Shown here piece after piece: positions 22,804-33,618 of a stretch of 64,000 nt of DNA (positions are counted from its first letter, which is position 1; each line of letters starts with the position of its first letter). The notes beneath the pieces were generated by a model, which was not told the DNA's origin, did no database searches, and worked only from the letters and a program-made list of their open reading frames with translations. A program made the translations under genes and the position numbers. Origin of the DNA: Bradysia coprophila (lineage: Eukaryota > Arthropoda > Insecta > Diptera > Sciaridae); contig NW_023503374.1 of NCBI RefSeq assembly GCF_014529535.1, forward strand, positions 8,735,685 to 8,799,684, in the 5' to 3' direction.

Positions 22804-25800
22804 ATGGATGTGGCTATTTCTAAGGTAATTATACGAAAAACAAATATTTTTTTATTTAATTTTATTTTTAAATTTATTTCGTAGATGTAACATTGAATTG
22901 ATCGGAAGAATCGGTTAATATTTTTCTGATCAATTTGAGTTTTTCCAGTTAATTTTTCTTCTTCAAAGATTGTAGTAATTAAAGTTTGAACGATAAATCC
23001 GTAGTGTCTTTTCAACAAGTTCTTGATACAAATTCTAAGATATTTTATTTAAGATATTTGATTACAATACGGGGTAGCTGGGGCTCAGTTTCACGATAAG
23101 AATAAGTAATTTTGAGTGGTTAAATTTTAATCGATACGTTTGGAGAACTGGGAGACCCTTTGGGTGTGTGAGTACCAATAAACAAAGATATTTTGCCTAA
23201 GTCATTTTCAGTAAAATACACATTTTGTTCTACTGCCGACAAGACTTTTTCTTTCGCGAGATTTTCACTTTTTGTTTCAATTTATTTAGTCAAATTATTT
23301 TGTAAATATTATTGTCGCGATTGCAGAATGTCTATTCGTCAAGGAAAGCGATTGTATAAATAGACAACATTGTGTACCTTCAGGAGAAACTTTTTTTTGT
23401 GATGATTCTTTTGTTTTACATCAACATGGTGTGGCTCTATTTAATTAAATTTATTTAGAGCCATCATCATTATTCGCATCTGACTTAATTTCTAAGAAAA
23501 ACTTCTTCTTATAGATATACAATATCGAGGTTATTCATGGTGCATTGTCACGGATGACATAATTTCTTTTCTTTTTCAATTCTCTTAATTTGAGAACGTG
23601 CTTAGAATCCACTTTGGGCTTACGGTTAAATATAGTTTTACTCCTAACGCCTTCGCGAGAATTATCTAAGAAAAAAAATCTTTGGCTTGGCGATGAAAAT
23701 TACTGTTCGCAGCTCGGAGTAAAAATGCCCGAAGCAAAATGTCCATCGCTTTTTACATGAAACAAATTTACGCGTAAATTATGCGAATATTACTTGTGAA
23801 GTTGTAGTACTGTATAATTAGTGAATTGAATTATTGAGAGTAAGTGTAAGTAAAAGTGATGAACGGGGCATTTAAATATTTTGAAAAGAAAGTGGTTAAG
23901 GTTAAGATTAAGGTTTAGTTTTGATTAGAATGGCGAAAGTACAGTTAATTCCAATTTTGTTTGTAAATTAAATTAAATTTAAAGTTCGGTTGTGTTTATC
24001 ACAATGATTAAAAGTAACTCGCGATGGATAATTTTAGTAGAACAATTTCCAATCGGAGAAACCTAATAAGGAGCTCATTCACAAAGTATGCCCTGGTGAA
24101 AATAAAATTCTCAGACGTTCGAAAAACGTATACTCACGTCTTAAAAGACATTGAGACCGTGAGTATACGTTTTTCGAAACTTTGAGACTATTATTTTCAC
24201 ACAGACAAGAAATGATGCGAATGGTCCCTAACTTACTTTCTATTCTTTTGCATTATTTGGTAGTCATTAAACATTTTGGTTCGATTTCTTAGTAAAAGTA
24301 TTACACATACTGCGCGAGTTACTATCATTTCTTAAATATTTTTTTTGTCTGATAATTTTTCGACAAAATAAATTTTTTGCCGTGAGAATTAGGCAAAAGT
24401 GATTATAAAACAAAAAAACCGTTTTCCGCCTACTCACCAAGAAACGAGATACACTTTTTGTCTCGACATTAAACTGTTATTCATAACGAAACTATCAAAA
24501 AAGCTTCCTTTGAGCTTAAAAAAAAAAAAAAAAAAAATTAATTACCGCGAAAGAAAGGTTTCGATTGCAAGAACTTCAAATATTCCTTCCGGAAGTATGA
24601 AATTAGTGATGTTTAATACGGTGAAAATTGCATGTGAATAAGTGAATTTTTGTTTAAGTCACCGAATTTCCGTATACGTCGTACAACACATTTCCCACTA
24701 TATTCTTTAAAATAAAATGCTCCGAATCGTCCGCACAAGCGTTTTGTAATTTGATGGGCTCTTCTACGATTCCGTGAATCTCATAGCTGTTGTAACAATT
24801 GAAACAATTTTGATTTAACACTCAATTTAAAATGTACGAAATTAACATTCTACTTTCTCTGAATTTTCATCTGGCTATTAGGTGGAACTGGACGTGGAGC
24901 GCCATGTACTTCGCACCAAGGTTGTACTATCCGACAAAACTGAAGGAGAAGTCTTTTCACGCAGTAAAACCCGCAATGAATCGAACATGTTCAACTACAT
25001 CTGTCACCTTTGCGGCGTTAACAACTTACCCGGTGAAAGATGCTTGCAGACTCATATTGCCGGACGAAAGCATCAAATGAAATTGCAGTCGCCAATCGAT
25101 GCGAAAGCCTTTCGGGCGCCCATCACCCGCAGCAAACCACAAAGTGAGTAACCATTTCTGGTTTTCGTATCCCTATCTGTTTTCAAATTGTTATTTTTCT
25201 TCAAAAAAAAAAAGTTTCCATGAATATAGCACCTGGTGAACCTGTACCACCCGGTTTCGAGAATGAAGTTAAGCAACAGGCTGAAATTCAACCAGCACTG
25301 GATCGGATCAAAGATGAGGCGTTGGTCGGATTGGAGTACATAACCGAATTGGTTTTGGGCGAGGGAAAGGAAGCGTCGTACCATTGTGTTTTGTGTGATA
25401 AACGAGGCGATCCACGAACGATTTTACATCACATAACCAGCTACAATCATCGCTTGAAATATCTGGTGAGTTTAGAACAACAATTCCACAATTAACGCAA
25501 GATCTTATTGACTAAAATACCATAACAGGAAAAGCATTTTCCGACGGTAATTCGCGAAATATCTGCATATCGTTACAATAAGGATGCTCGTGACATTATG
25601 CCGCGAATTTTGCAAGGAGTCTGCGAAGCCATCGAAGACCAATACGGGCGATTGACACCATTCGTTTACGAGTATAATTCGTACATGAGGAATCGAATGA
25701 AGTGTTTGCAGGAAATCGTTGCGGATCGTCATTTTGACGAAAAATTAGGATCAACATTTATCAACATAATTGATAGGAAGGCGATTGCGGATGCTATAAC

Positions 25801-28800
25801 TAGTAAGTACATACGCAAATGAGCGTTAGCGCTAACGATGTAACGGGATTATTTCTCGTAGGTGGCAATAAGAACTTCAACTTGAGCAAACGGAAGAGAG
25901 AGTCATCACCGTCTGTACGAGGACTGAAAAGATCCAAAGTTGGAAATCGCGCCGATCGGAACAGCTTGGATTCGATATCTAGTGCTTCGAGTGGTTCAAT
26001 GCCGAAGTAAATATTTTGGTTCGTAGGTCCGAGTAAACAAACTAATAGAAAAATCGTTTCTTGCCCACTTAGATCACCACGTCGCCATCGGCGAGTCGTT
26101 GGCACCATTGACTTACGATCAAAGTCACGATCAGGTAGCATTAGTCCAGTAAGACGTGACGATGGGAGGTACGATAGGTAACAGAAATGAAATGTAATTT
26201 TTTAGCTAACATGCGACATGTTTTTCAGTGCGTCCAATCGAGAGAAGAAGAAACAAATGTTGCCCACACCGAAGGAACTGGCTGCCCAGTCGGATCACAT
26301 AGCTCGGGAAAGATACAAATGGGAAAAATATCGGTAAATATCTCGTGAAACTTGTTCAGTGATGACAGAAAGTTGAGACAAAACATAAATTTCATTGCTA
26401 TTTCTGCTGCATATTGACAAAGCTGTCCATTGAATAAATTAATTTTGTGAATTTAATTCTATTTCCATATCAGATGTATGGTCGAATTGGCGATGCCCGA
26501 GTTGGATAAAGCACTTGAAGAGCACGAAAAAAATCCCGAAAAGCATCCACTCTACCCGACAGAATGGAAGAAATTTTGGAACAGGCGCTACAAAGAATTG
26601 CAAGCGGGTATGTGTGACTGAAAGAATTCAATTTTATCTCGACCAATTTTCTACAATAAAACTTGTTCAACAGAAAAAAAGGATCCGAACAAGCACGACT
26701 TCAAGCCCGAATGGATCATATTTTGGACTCGTCGATTGAAGGAGCTACACAACGAAAATGTGGAAAAGAAGAAAGCTGAAATTCGAAAGAAACTGAATCT
26801 ACCTGCGGACGGTATCGAACGTACCGATGAATTGTTGGAACAATATACGTTGAAATGTAAACGATCTCCACCACGAAACGATGAGCCCAAACGTCCGGCG
26901 AAACAACGAGTCCGTAAATCACCAAGACCACGATCGCGGTCACGTTCTCGATCCAGAACAGCACGATCGCGTTCCCGATCGCGAGGAGTACGATCACGTT
27001 CTATCAGTCCCTTTGATCATCGCAGTCGCAGTCATGGTTCTCGTCGATCCAAGTCACATTCCAGGCCTTCTGTTCGGTCTTCCCGACGTTCACCATCGAG
27101 ATCACCTCCGCATGGCTACCATGACACCAGGGGCTATGATTATTATCGACATGGCGGCACTCGAGAACCACTAGACGAATGGGGTAGACCAATATACTAT
27201 GGTGGCCCGCGTTCGTCGTCCTATTATTATAAACCACCACCACCAACTGAGACGCATCAAGCTCCGGTTGAAGAAGTTGAAGACGAACCGCTAACCGTTG
27301 TCTCGGTTCTACGACTGCTAACTGCTTTAGAAGAAAAGTTGGGCAGCCTTGGTCCGAAAGTCATTGATCTGTTGGCTAAAGCGCTTGCATTGGAAAAGGT
27401 CAAAGCGAATTCTGCCGACGATATGCTCATCAATGAAGATAATTGTGTGATTTTCGAAACTATCAAAGAAAAGCTGAAAGGTCAATTGATTGCCGGTGTC
27501 ATCGAGCCGAACAAAATAAACGCTGTGAAGAGAGCTGTGAAAAACGTTGCAGCCATAATCCATTTAGTGAGTAAGAAATCGAAAGAACAACCATCCGAAG
27601 ACGCATCGAAAACAACTGTCGAATCAAAGCCGGTATTAGAACCAACTGCTTCAGCTTCTTCGCCCGCAGTAGATCTCACAGATAAGGCCACAATTGCTAA
27701 GAATATTGCAGCCGCTTTGATTATGCAGGGAAAAACTGATATAACTTCGGAACAACTGGAAGAATTGGTTCAAGTTTACACCCAAATGGCACAAAAGGCG
27801 AAGGAAACCAAGGAATCCGTAACCACCGCACAATTTCTACAAGAGTCAGACCCATTGCCAGACGATGAAGACACGAACAATTCATCACCAGCGGAGTCGA
27901 CGTCGTCTACTAGTAAAGAAAATATCGCCATACCAAGTCCGGAAAATGCGAAAGAAGAAACACCACCAGAAGATGCAGATGATGCAGTTGATGCGTCGAG
28001 CCTTCTAGAAAGTTTAACAGATTCTGATCTGCAAACTCTTCTACAGAATTTTAAAGACCTATCCACAGAGGAGCAGCAACATTTAATTGCTTATCTGAAG
28101 AAATTAGAAGCATCAGAGCCGGCTCGAGTGGAGAAGTTGCGGAAATTCGTTAACGTCGATGTCACTAAGCCCGATGACGAAGTGGTTACTGAAAAGACCG
28201 AAAAAGTAACTTTCTGTTCGTCTCGTGCATCCAAACCGGTCAGTAGTAAACCACCAGCAGACAATATCTTTTTCGACGATGAAGACGACCACCTTGCACC
28301 ACCACCGAAACGTATCGGCGATTCAGATGAAGAAGATGATTATTCGTTCGATGACGTTTTTCGTGCTGTTTCTAAGAATGTGAAGGAAAAACCACATCCG
28401 ACTGCAGTAAATGACGAGCAAAATGAGGAGTCTGATGCCAGCAGTACAGAGAGTACCAGTACACAAAAGTTGAGCCTATCGATTGCCGACACGCAAAATT
28501 TAATTGCAAATCTAATGGGATCCTTCCAGAAAAACGTTAAAAACATGACCTCAGCGCCTAGTGCCAACCACACTGCACCGGTTCAAACGGAGAAATCAGT
28601 ACCGTTTTATCAACAACAAACTACATACTATGACGAAACGTCGAACGGAATGCCATCATCGTCGGCTGCAACGAGCTTATACGACACCAATCAGGGCAGC
28701 TACAACAATATGCCCTATTTCCAGCAAGGATACGGTCAGATGCCACCAAATAATCAACCATATCCGGTACAATATCCGAACATGAATCAAAATCAGCCAG

Positions 28801-28982
28801 GCTTCGGCAATCCGATGATGCAAGGTAATCCGATGGATGGTCAGCAACAGTCGATGTGGAACAACAATCAACGTATGAATTCCATGGTGCCGCATCAAGT
28901 ACAGCAACGTAATAACAACAAAAATCGTCAACAATCTGGACAGCAACAGCGTAATAATCAGCAGCGATTCAAAAAGCGTTAA
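22804..28982 (+). CDS. CG7065-like zinc-finger/RS-domain protein, copy 1
   Basis: Nine exons: 22804-22824, 24882-25143, 25215-25465, 25529-25802, 25862-26006, 26073-26177, 26229-26333, 26474-26607 and 26674-28982, giving 1201 residues. Two U1/matrin-like C2H2 fingers are visible: Cys 48/51 with His 65/71 (CHLCGVNN, then HIAGRKH) and Cys 152/155 with His 167/173 (CVLCDKRGDPRT, then HITSYNH), the latter followed by KHFPTV. Next come a serine-rich linker, a conserved ERYKWEKYR and PLYPTEWKKFWNRRYKELQ block, and an RS domain (about 510-575). A conserved helical domain follows (EPLTVVSVLRLLTALEEKLG, then LFETIKEKLKG), then acidic/serine stretches and a Q/N/P-rich tail. I believe this is the orthologue of Drosophila CG7065, function unknown; RS plus paired RNA-type fingers suggest a nuclear RNA role (inference). 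The exon 6 donor is ambiguous by 9 bp. Confidence 0.85.
24096..24200. repeat. 105-bp inverted repeat with perfect 21-bp stem
   Basis: Arms TTCGAAAAACGTATACTCACG and its exact inverse flank a loop of about 14 bp; outside them GTGAAAATAA and TTATTTTCAC extend the pairing, giving 43-bp arms in total. It lies in intron 1 of the first CG7065-like gene. Most likely a small MITE; no target duplication was found. Confidence 0.75.
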
Positions 28983-29741
28983 TGAATTCGATGAATTATT
29001 TTTTTCTTTTTATTGTGAGAGATGTTTTTTACAAATTCTGTCAAGTTTCAAATGCTGCAGATTAATAGAATTGCCATCCCAATTTTTGAAGTTTTCAAAT
29101 TTCACTGCATCGGTCAAGTCCATCAGTTCTGAAAAAAAGGAGAAAAGAGTTGCTTGATAAGAGGGCGATGACAATTTGGTGAGCGAATTCGGACAGAATG
29201 GAATTTATCTGTCGAGAATAAACACAGTAAATTTCCAGTGGAAAGGCTGCATATACATTCATTTCTCTCTGTAGTCTCATGCGTGTATCTTACAAAGTTA
29301 CGTTAATCTATGATGTTTGACCCAAAATATTACTAAGATAGACCACGAAGGTCAAAACACTCTTCGTGGAGTCGGAAAGCAACAGGCTGGCTTAAAAAAA
29401 TGCGCAATATTTGATTGTTAGCCCGAACGAAGTACTGGAACTTAATAGGTTTGTAAGTGATAGGACTCGAAGCAGAGAGTTAATGCTAAACCTTGTTCTA
29501 TTGATGACAAATCAGAAAGACCCAAGTGTTGAACAGTTCTTCGTATATATCTACTGAAGTATCGGTAAGTTTAAATGAAACGGAATCTGGCATCAAGTAT
29601 TCACAATACCAGTACGGGGAAAAAAGTTAACGACTCCGTTTTTCGTGAGCAAGGACACTCGGGTAGCCATGTGTTCCTACTTATAAAAATGACTGGAATT
29701 CTATATTTTTATTGAGCTACAAGATTGTTTTGGGCTGAGCA
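28983..29741. other. Gap between CG7065-like copy 1 and TMA16
   Basis: Convergent 3' ends. The sequence is presumably both 3' UTRs plus unremarkable AT-rich DNA. No further gene, RNA or repeat is visible. Confidence 0.4.
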
Positions 29742-30429
29742 TCACAACGGACTACAAACGTCAACTTTATCTGTGCTTGTCGCACTATCATTCACCTCCG
29801 CTCCAGTTTCATTCCATATCTCTCTTGTTATGAAAACAATATTCCGAAACAGTCCTTACCGATTCCAGCTCCACTGTATTCAGCATTTTCCCTTTCGAGA
29901 GTCATTTTGATGATGCTTAATCTACTAGCGTGTTGATTAGATCGGTTTTTACAGATCGACTGCTTCAAATTGATTTGTTCCACCTCATCATCGAATCTCT
30001 TCAAGTATCTGCAAATCGATATATTCGCAAAAATAAGAAAATGAAAGCAAATTAGGATCGTGCCATTGCCACTTACATGCTAATCAGTTCGTCAAATTCG
30101 GTCTTAGATAGTGGTGTCGTTCGATCAACAAGTGCTTCGGTGAACCACATAAACTTTTCCCCAAGAATGTTCGATTTGACTGCATGCCCTAGCTTGATTT
30201 TACTTCGGTTGTTGTATCTAAATGAAGGAACGAAGTAGAATGATTGAAACAACAAAACATATTAGAAATCGTTCTTACCTTTTGGCCTTTTTCGCTAATG
30301 CCAAAGTCTTACGACTGTTGGGATGCTTACATTTGGTAATGTCCTTGATAAGACTTGTTGGTGCCTGTTTTTAACAAACAAATGTTGATTTTAAGGTGGT
30401 GAAGATGATTAACGAAATTGTCTCACCAT
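29742..30429 (-). CDS. Tma16: TMA16, 60S ribosome biogenesis factor
   Basis: Translation machinery-associated protein 16 binds late pre-60S particles. Five exons: 30429-30427 (the ATG alone), 30364-30279, 30217-30077, 30008-29860 and 29821-29742, giving 152 residues. Family motifs: KHPNSRKTLALAKKAKR at the N-terminus, then GEKFMWFTEAL, SKTEFDELIS, YLKRFDDEVEQI and TLERENAEYSGAGIG. The final exon (IWNETGAEVNDSATSTDKVD and stop) is short and replaces the long acidic tail of human TMA16 (203 residues). Only one of three closely spaced AG acceptors at 29822-29827 gives this frame; the last exon is therefore less certain than the rest. The single-codon first exon is supported by an ATG followed at once by GTGAGA and by phase-0 joining to APTSLIKDITK. 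Confidence 0.88.
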
Positions 30430-32262
30430 TGGTGCTCTTTGAATATCCACAAAACAGGGCAATATATTCAGCCGTTCCTTTAACTATTCAGACGAATTTT
30501 TGTGTACACAATACTTTCCGAGCAGCACGTTGTTTTGGAATTGAATGACACTGATGACATTTCTGCATGTATAGTCCGTATAGTCACTCTACTACTGCCC
30601 TCTACCGACATATACTCAACTCTACCAATTTTAAATGTGGACAAAACATCGACTCGCATTGATGAATCATTGCTCTTTTGTATATAAGAAAAGACGCTCT
30701 GCCGTGTTTGAGTAACATCAAATTAGTCACAAGCAATAGACATCTTATCTTATGGGATTATTGACTTCTCATAACAGCTTGATTGGAACTATTTCAGGAA
30801 ATGCATTTCATAAACATGACCTACACGAACATCGATGAAATATGTCGATGAAGCAGCAACCATATGTTATAGAATGTCATCGTCATCGATTGTGCACCTC
30901 ATAAACAACATTTCCCTTTCATTATACATCGTAAATCTTGAATCTGTAAACTTGTAGTGTTTTCGTCAACAATATTGCAACTCAGTTTGGTTCTCGAAAG
31001 CGGTACTAGTATTTAGAATGTTTTGATGTGGAACGGGAACGGGCTATTCTAAGCGAAATTCCTAAATAAAAGAGTGAGTGGCAGTCATGATTATTTTTAG
31101 TTTATTTTTGGATCACAGTCGTTACTGATAAGTAAGTATTATAAGTATGATGCACTGTATTGCATTGCAGAGTGGCTTTGAAGTGAGTTACTTCGATGGA
31201 ATTTTTTTAAAGACGAATTTGTTATGGTAAAGTTGATGTAAATTTTTAAATCAACAAAGAATGGGTTGCGGATCTATTAAGGCATGTGGATTCCAAATTT
31301 AAACAAATATAGCCAAAACCAACTTAAGTGACCAATTTTTGCAAATAAAAAATTAATTTAGATCGAGAAAGCGGCAGTCGCGAGCTTCTCATGGGCTATA
31401 GGAATGCACTTCAAGCATGAGTGGTACTCTAAACCGAAGCAAAGTTGACGTTTTCGTGTTAGTGGTGCATCACATGTGTGTGATACAATTTTTCAATGAA
31501 TTTCGGGTCTTAATTCCTCTAGGTAGTCTACCTCTAAGCAGGGTAACTTGACAGTGTGTCACACAACTGTAAAACACTGTAAAACTGTAATTTGTTACAA
31601 AATAGTAAGTACTCTGTTTGGCAGTTATCGTTTTAGATCTTCAGTTTTTTTTCTCATTTATTTTTGTGTGCAGGGGTCTAAAGTCAATCCTTTTTAGCGC
31701 GTGTACTATTTGAATGGCCACTTAGTAGCTATTAATAGCATACTTCAAGACAGAAATTAGGCTATTATTAACTGCACCTTATAACATGCAATTTATTGGT
31801 GTCTTTCCGGCAATTATTCGTTGGGGAAGTATATCTTAACTTCAGTTTTTTTCATTGAGTTTGTAGGTACAAATTTTCATTACATTCAAAATCATAAAAA
31901 AAAAACTCTCTCTATGATCTAGTAACCAAGGGACGGAAGAGATTTTGTTAATAATTGTTATTTGGTCCAAATAAATAATGTAAGTCATCCTGTTTATTTT
32001 TACGTAAGCAGGAAATGGGACACAGGGAATGTAAAATATTTCATTTCATAGGCACGCTTCCGCTCCTAAGTAATGACACATTTCACACGGGAAGATTGTA
32101 TTGTTGTACTTCATGATCAAAATTTATGCAGGAATTTTAACTTAATCAAAATAGAAAACCTTTAAACCTAACTCAAATAAGGGTTGAAACAACGTTCTGC
32201 AGTTTAATTCATTCCACCCACATCGCTTTCTATGCTTTCAATATAGGATAAACGTAAAGTCT
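30430..32262. other. Gene-free region upstream of TMA16
   Basis: No gene that I can support. At 31402-31640 a decayed relative of the CAACGCACTTCAAGC MITE (complete copy at 42595) can be recognised by GCACTTCAAGCATGAGT at its left end; its right end has lost the terminal repeat. Confidence 0.5.
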
Positions 32263-32266
32263 TATA

Positions 32267-32444
32267 GGTTTCTTCCAAGGCCGTTCAAAATGTCAATCGT
32301 CATCCACAGAGAAGCCAACACAACCTCACTTTGAAGTTTCAACGAACAAATTTGATTAAGTTGCGGTTATGTTTGCTTCTGTGGATGACGGTCGGTTGTT
32401 CTCGGCCTGTCAAAATTCGTTTTTATCGGACGATGGAAGAAACC
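32267..32444. mobile_element. Palindromic MITE, GGTTTSTTCC family, element A
   Basis: 178 bp from GGTTTCTTCCAAGG to GATGGAAGAAACC, flanked on both sides by TATA. An inner pairing is visible (GTCATCCACAGAGAAGC with GCTTCTGTGGATGAC). It is immediately followed, sharing the TATA, by the larger element B with the same type of ends. Confidence 0.65.
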
Positions 32445-32448
32445 TATA

Positions 32449-33302
32449 GGTTTGTTACGAATAACAGTAAACACAAACTTTGACAACCCGAACACATAGA
32501 AATGATAACAGATGGCACTGCGCCGGCCCAACCGGATAGAATGAGTATGACGGCACTTTTCATACAACGGGTGAAATGTCAAATTTACTTTGCGTTTATA
32601 TGGTAATTGGTGGCACACACATCCCAACAAGCAAAATAATTAATTTTCGACTCGACGGATCAAAGTCAAGTGAAGTTTAATTCCTTTTTCCCCCGTGTGA
32701 AACTGAACACAAGATAATTTTTTTCCGGATTGTATGATTGTACGATGATATATCGGTCAATATGGGTGCAATTGGTGAAAAAATTTCGTTGTTTGGCACT
32801 TTGTATTACACTTTGTTTGGCTTGAATCCGTCGACTCTAAAATTAATAATTTTTTATTATTTCATACACACACGGAATTTTGAAAACCGACACATTTTCT
32901 GTTTCTCTGTTTTACTTGAGTTTCTGATTTCTCCATATAAAAATACATGCAAAATTCACAAAAAACCAGTAAACCACGAAACAGAAAATATGTCGGTTTT
33001 CAAAATTCCGCGAGTGTACATGACATAACCACATTTTTTTGACAGCCGGGGCCATGGGTTTCAATTTTTTCGAAAAATGTCGTCATACGCATTCTATCCA
33101 GTGATGCAGCAGCAACGCCCTCTGTTATCATTTCTCTGCCCGAACAACGACGATTTCATCCACAGAGATGAATATATTTAACCTAAACGTCAAACAAATC
33201 CTTTGTAAATTTTTCAATTACATTTTTGTCAAACTCAAAGGGGAGGTTAGATCGTCTTCTGTGGATAAAATTTGACATTTCGAAATGACCTTGGAACAAA
33301 CC
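32449..33302. mobile_element. Foldback element B, about 850 bp
   Basis: Starts GGTTTGTTAC and ends GGAACAAACC, with TATA on both sides (32445-32448 and 33303-33306). Long imperfect inverted arms: AGAAATGATAACAGA with GATAGAATG and GTATGACG near 32500-32550 pair with the same words inverted at 33085-33145, and a central hairpin at about 32867-33012 pairs GGAATTTTGAAAACCGACA with its inverse. The subterminal TCCACAGA word is shared with element A. No transposase. Confidence 0.65.
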
Positions 33303-33618
33303 TATACATACTGTTATGCGACGAAATACATGTGGAATGATTAGAACGAAACGGAACCTACAAAAAATAAAATCTTGTTTTGACCTAAGTTTAAATTATT
33401 TCTCTTATTAGTTTTCGGGAAATTATTTAAATAATTTAAAAATTTGTTCATAGGAGACCAACGACTTAAATAAATGCAGTGACCAGCTAACAGTGACATT
33501 TTCAAAAGAAAAGTGAATGAAGTAAAAAAGCGTGAACAAAAGTTGAGTGACATTTTAAATGACTATTGAACATTGTATATGAAAAACAGACACATCCCAA
33601 CACAATAACAATCCCACG

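Noticed and set aside
23435-23466. Hairpin TGGCTCTA...TAGAGCCA in intron 1 of CG7065-like copy 1
   Set aside because: Only an 8-bp stem with an AT-rich loop; easily expected by chance.
32738-33028. 96-residue frame at the centre of foldback B
   Set aside because: The protein begins and ends with inverse-complement DNA of the hairpin; no family match.
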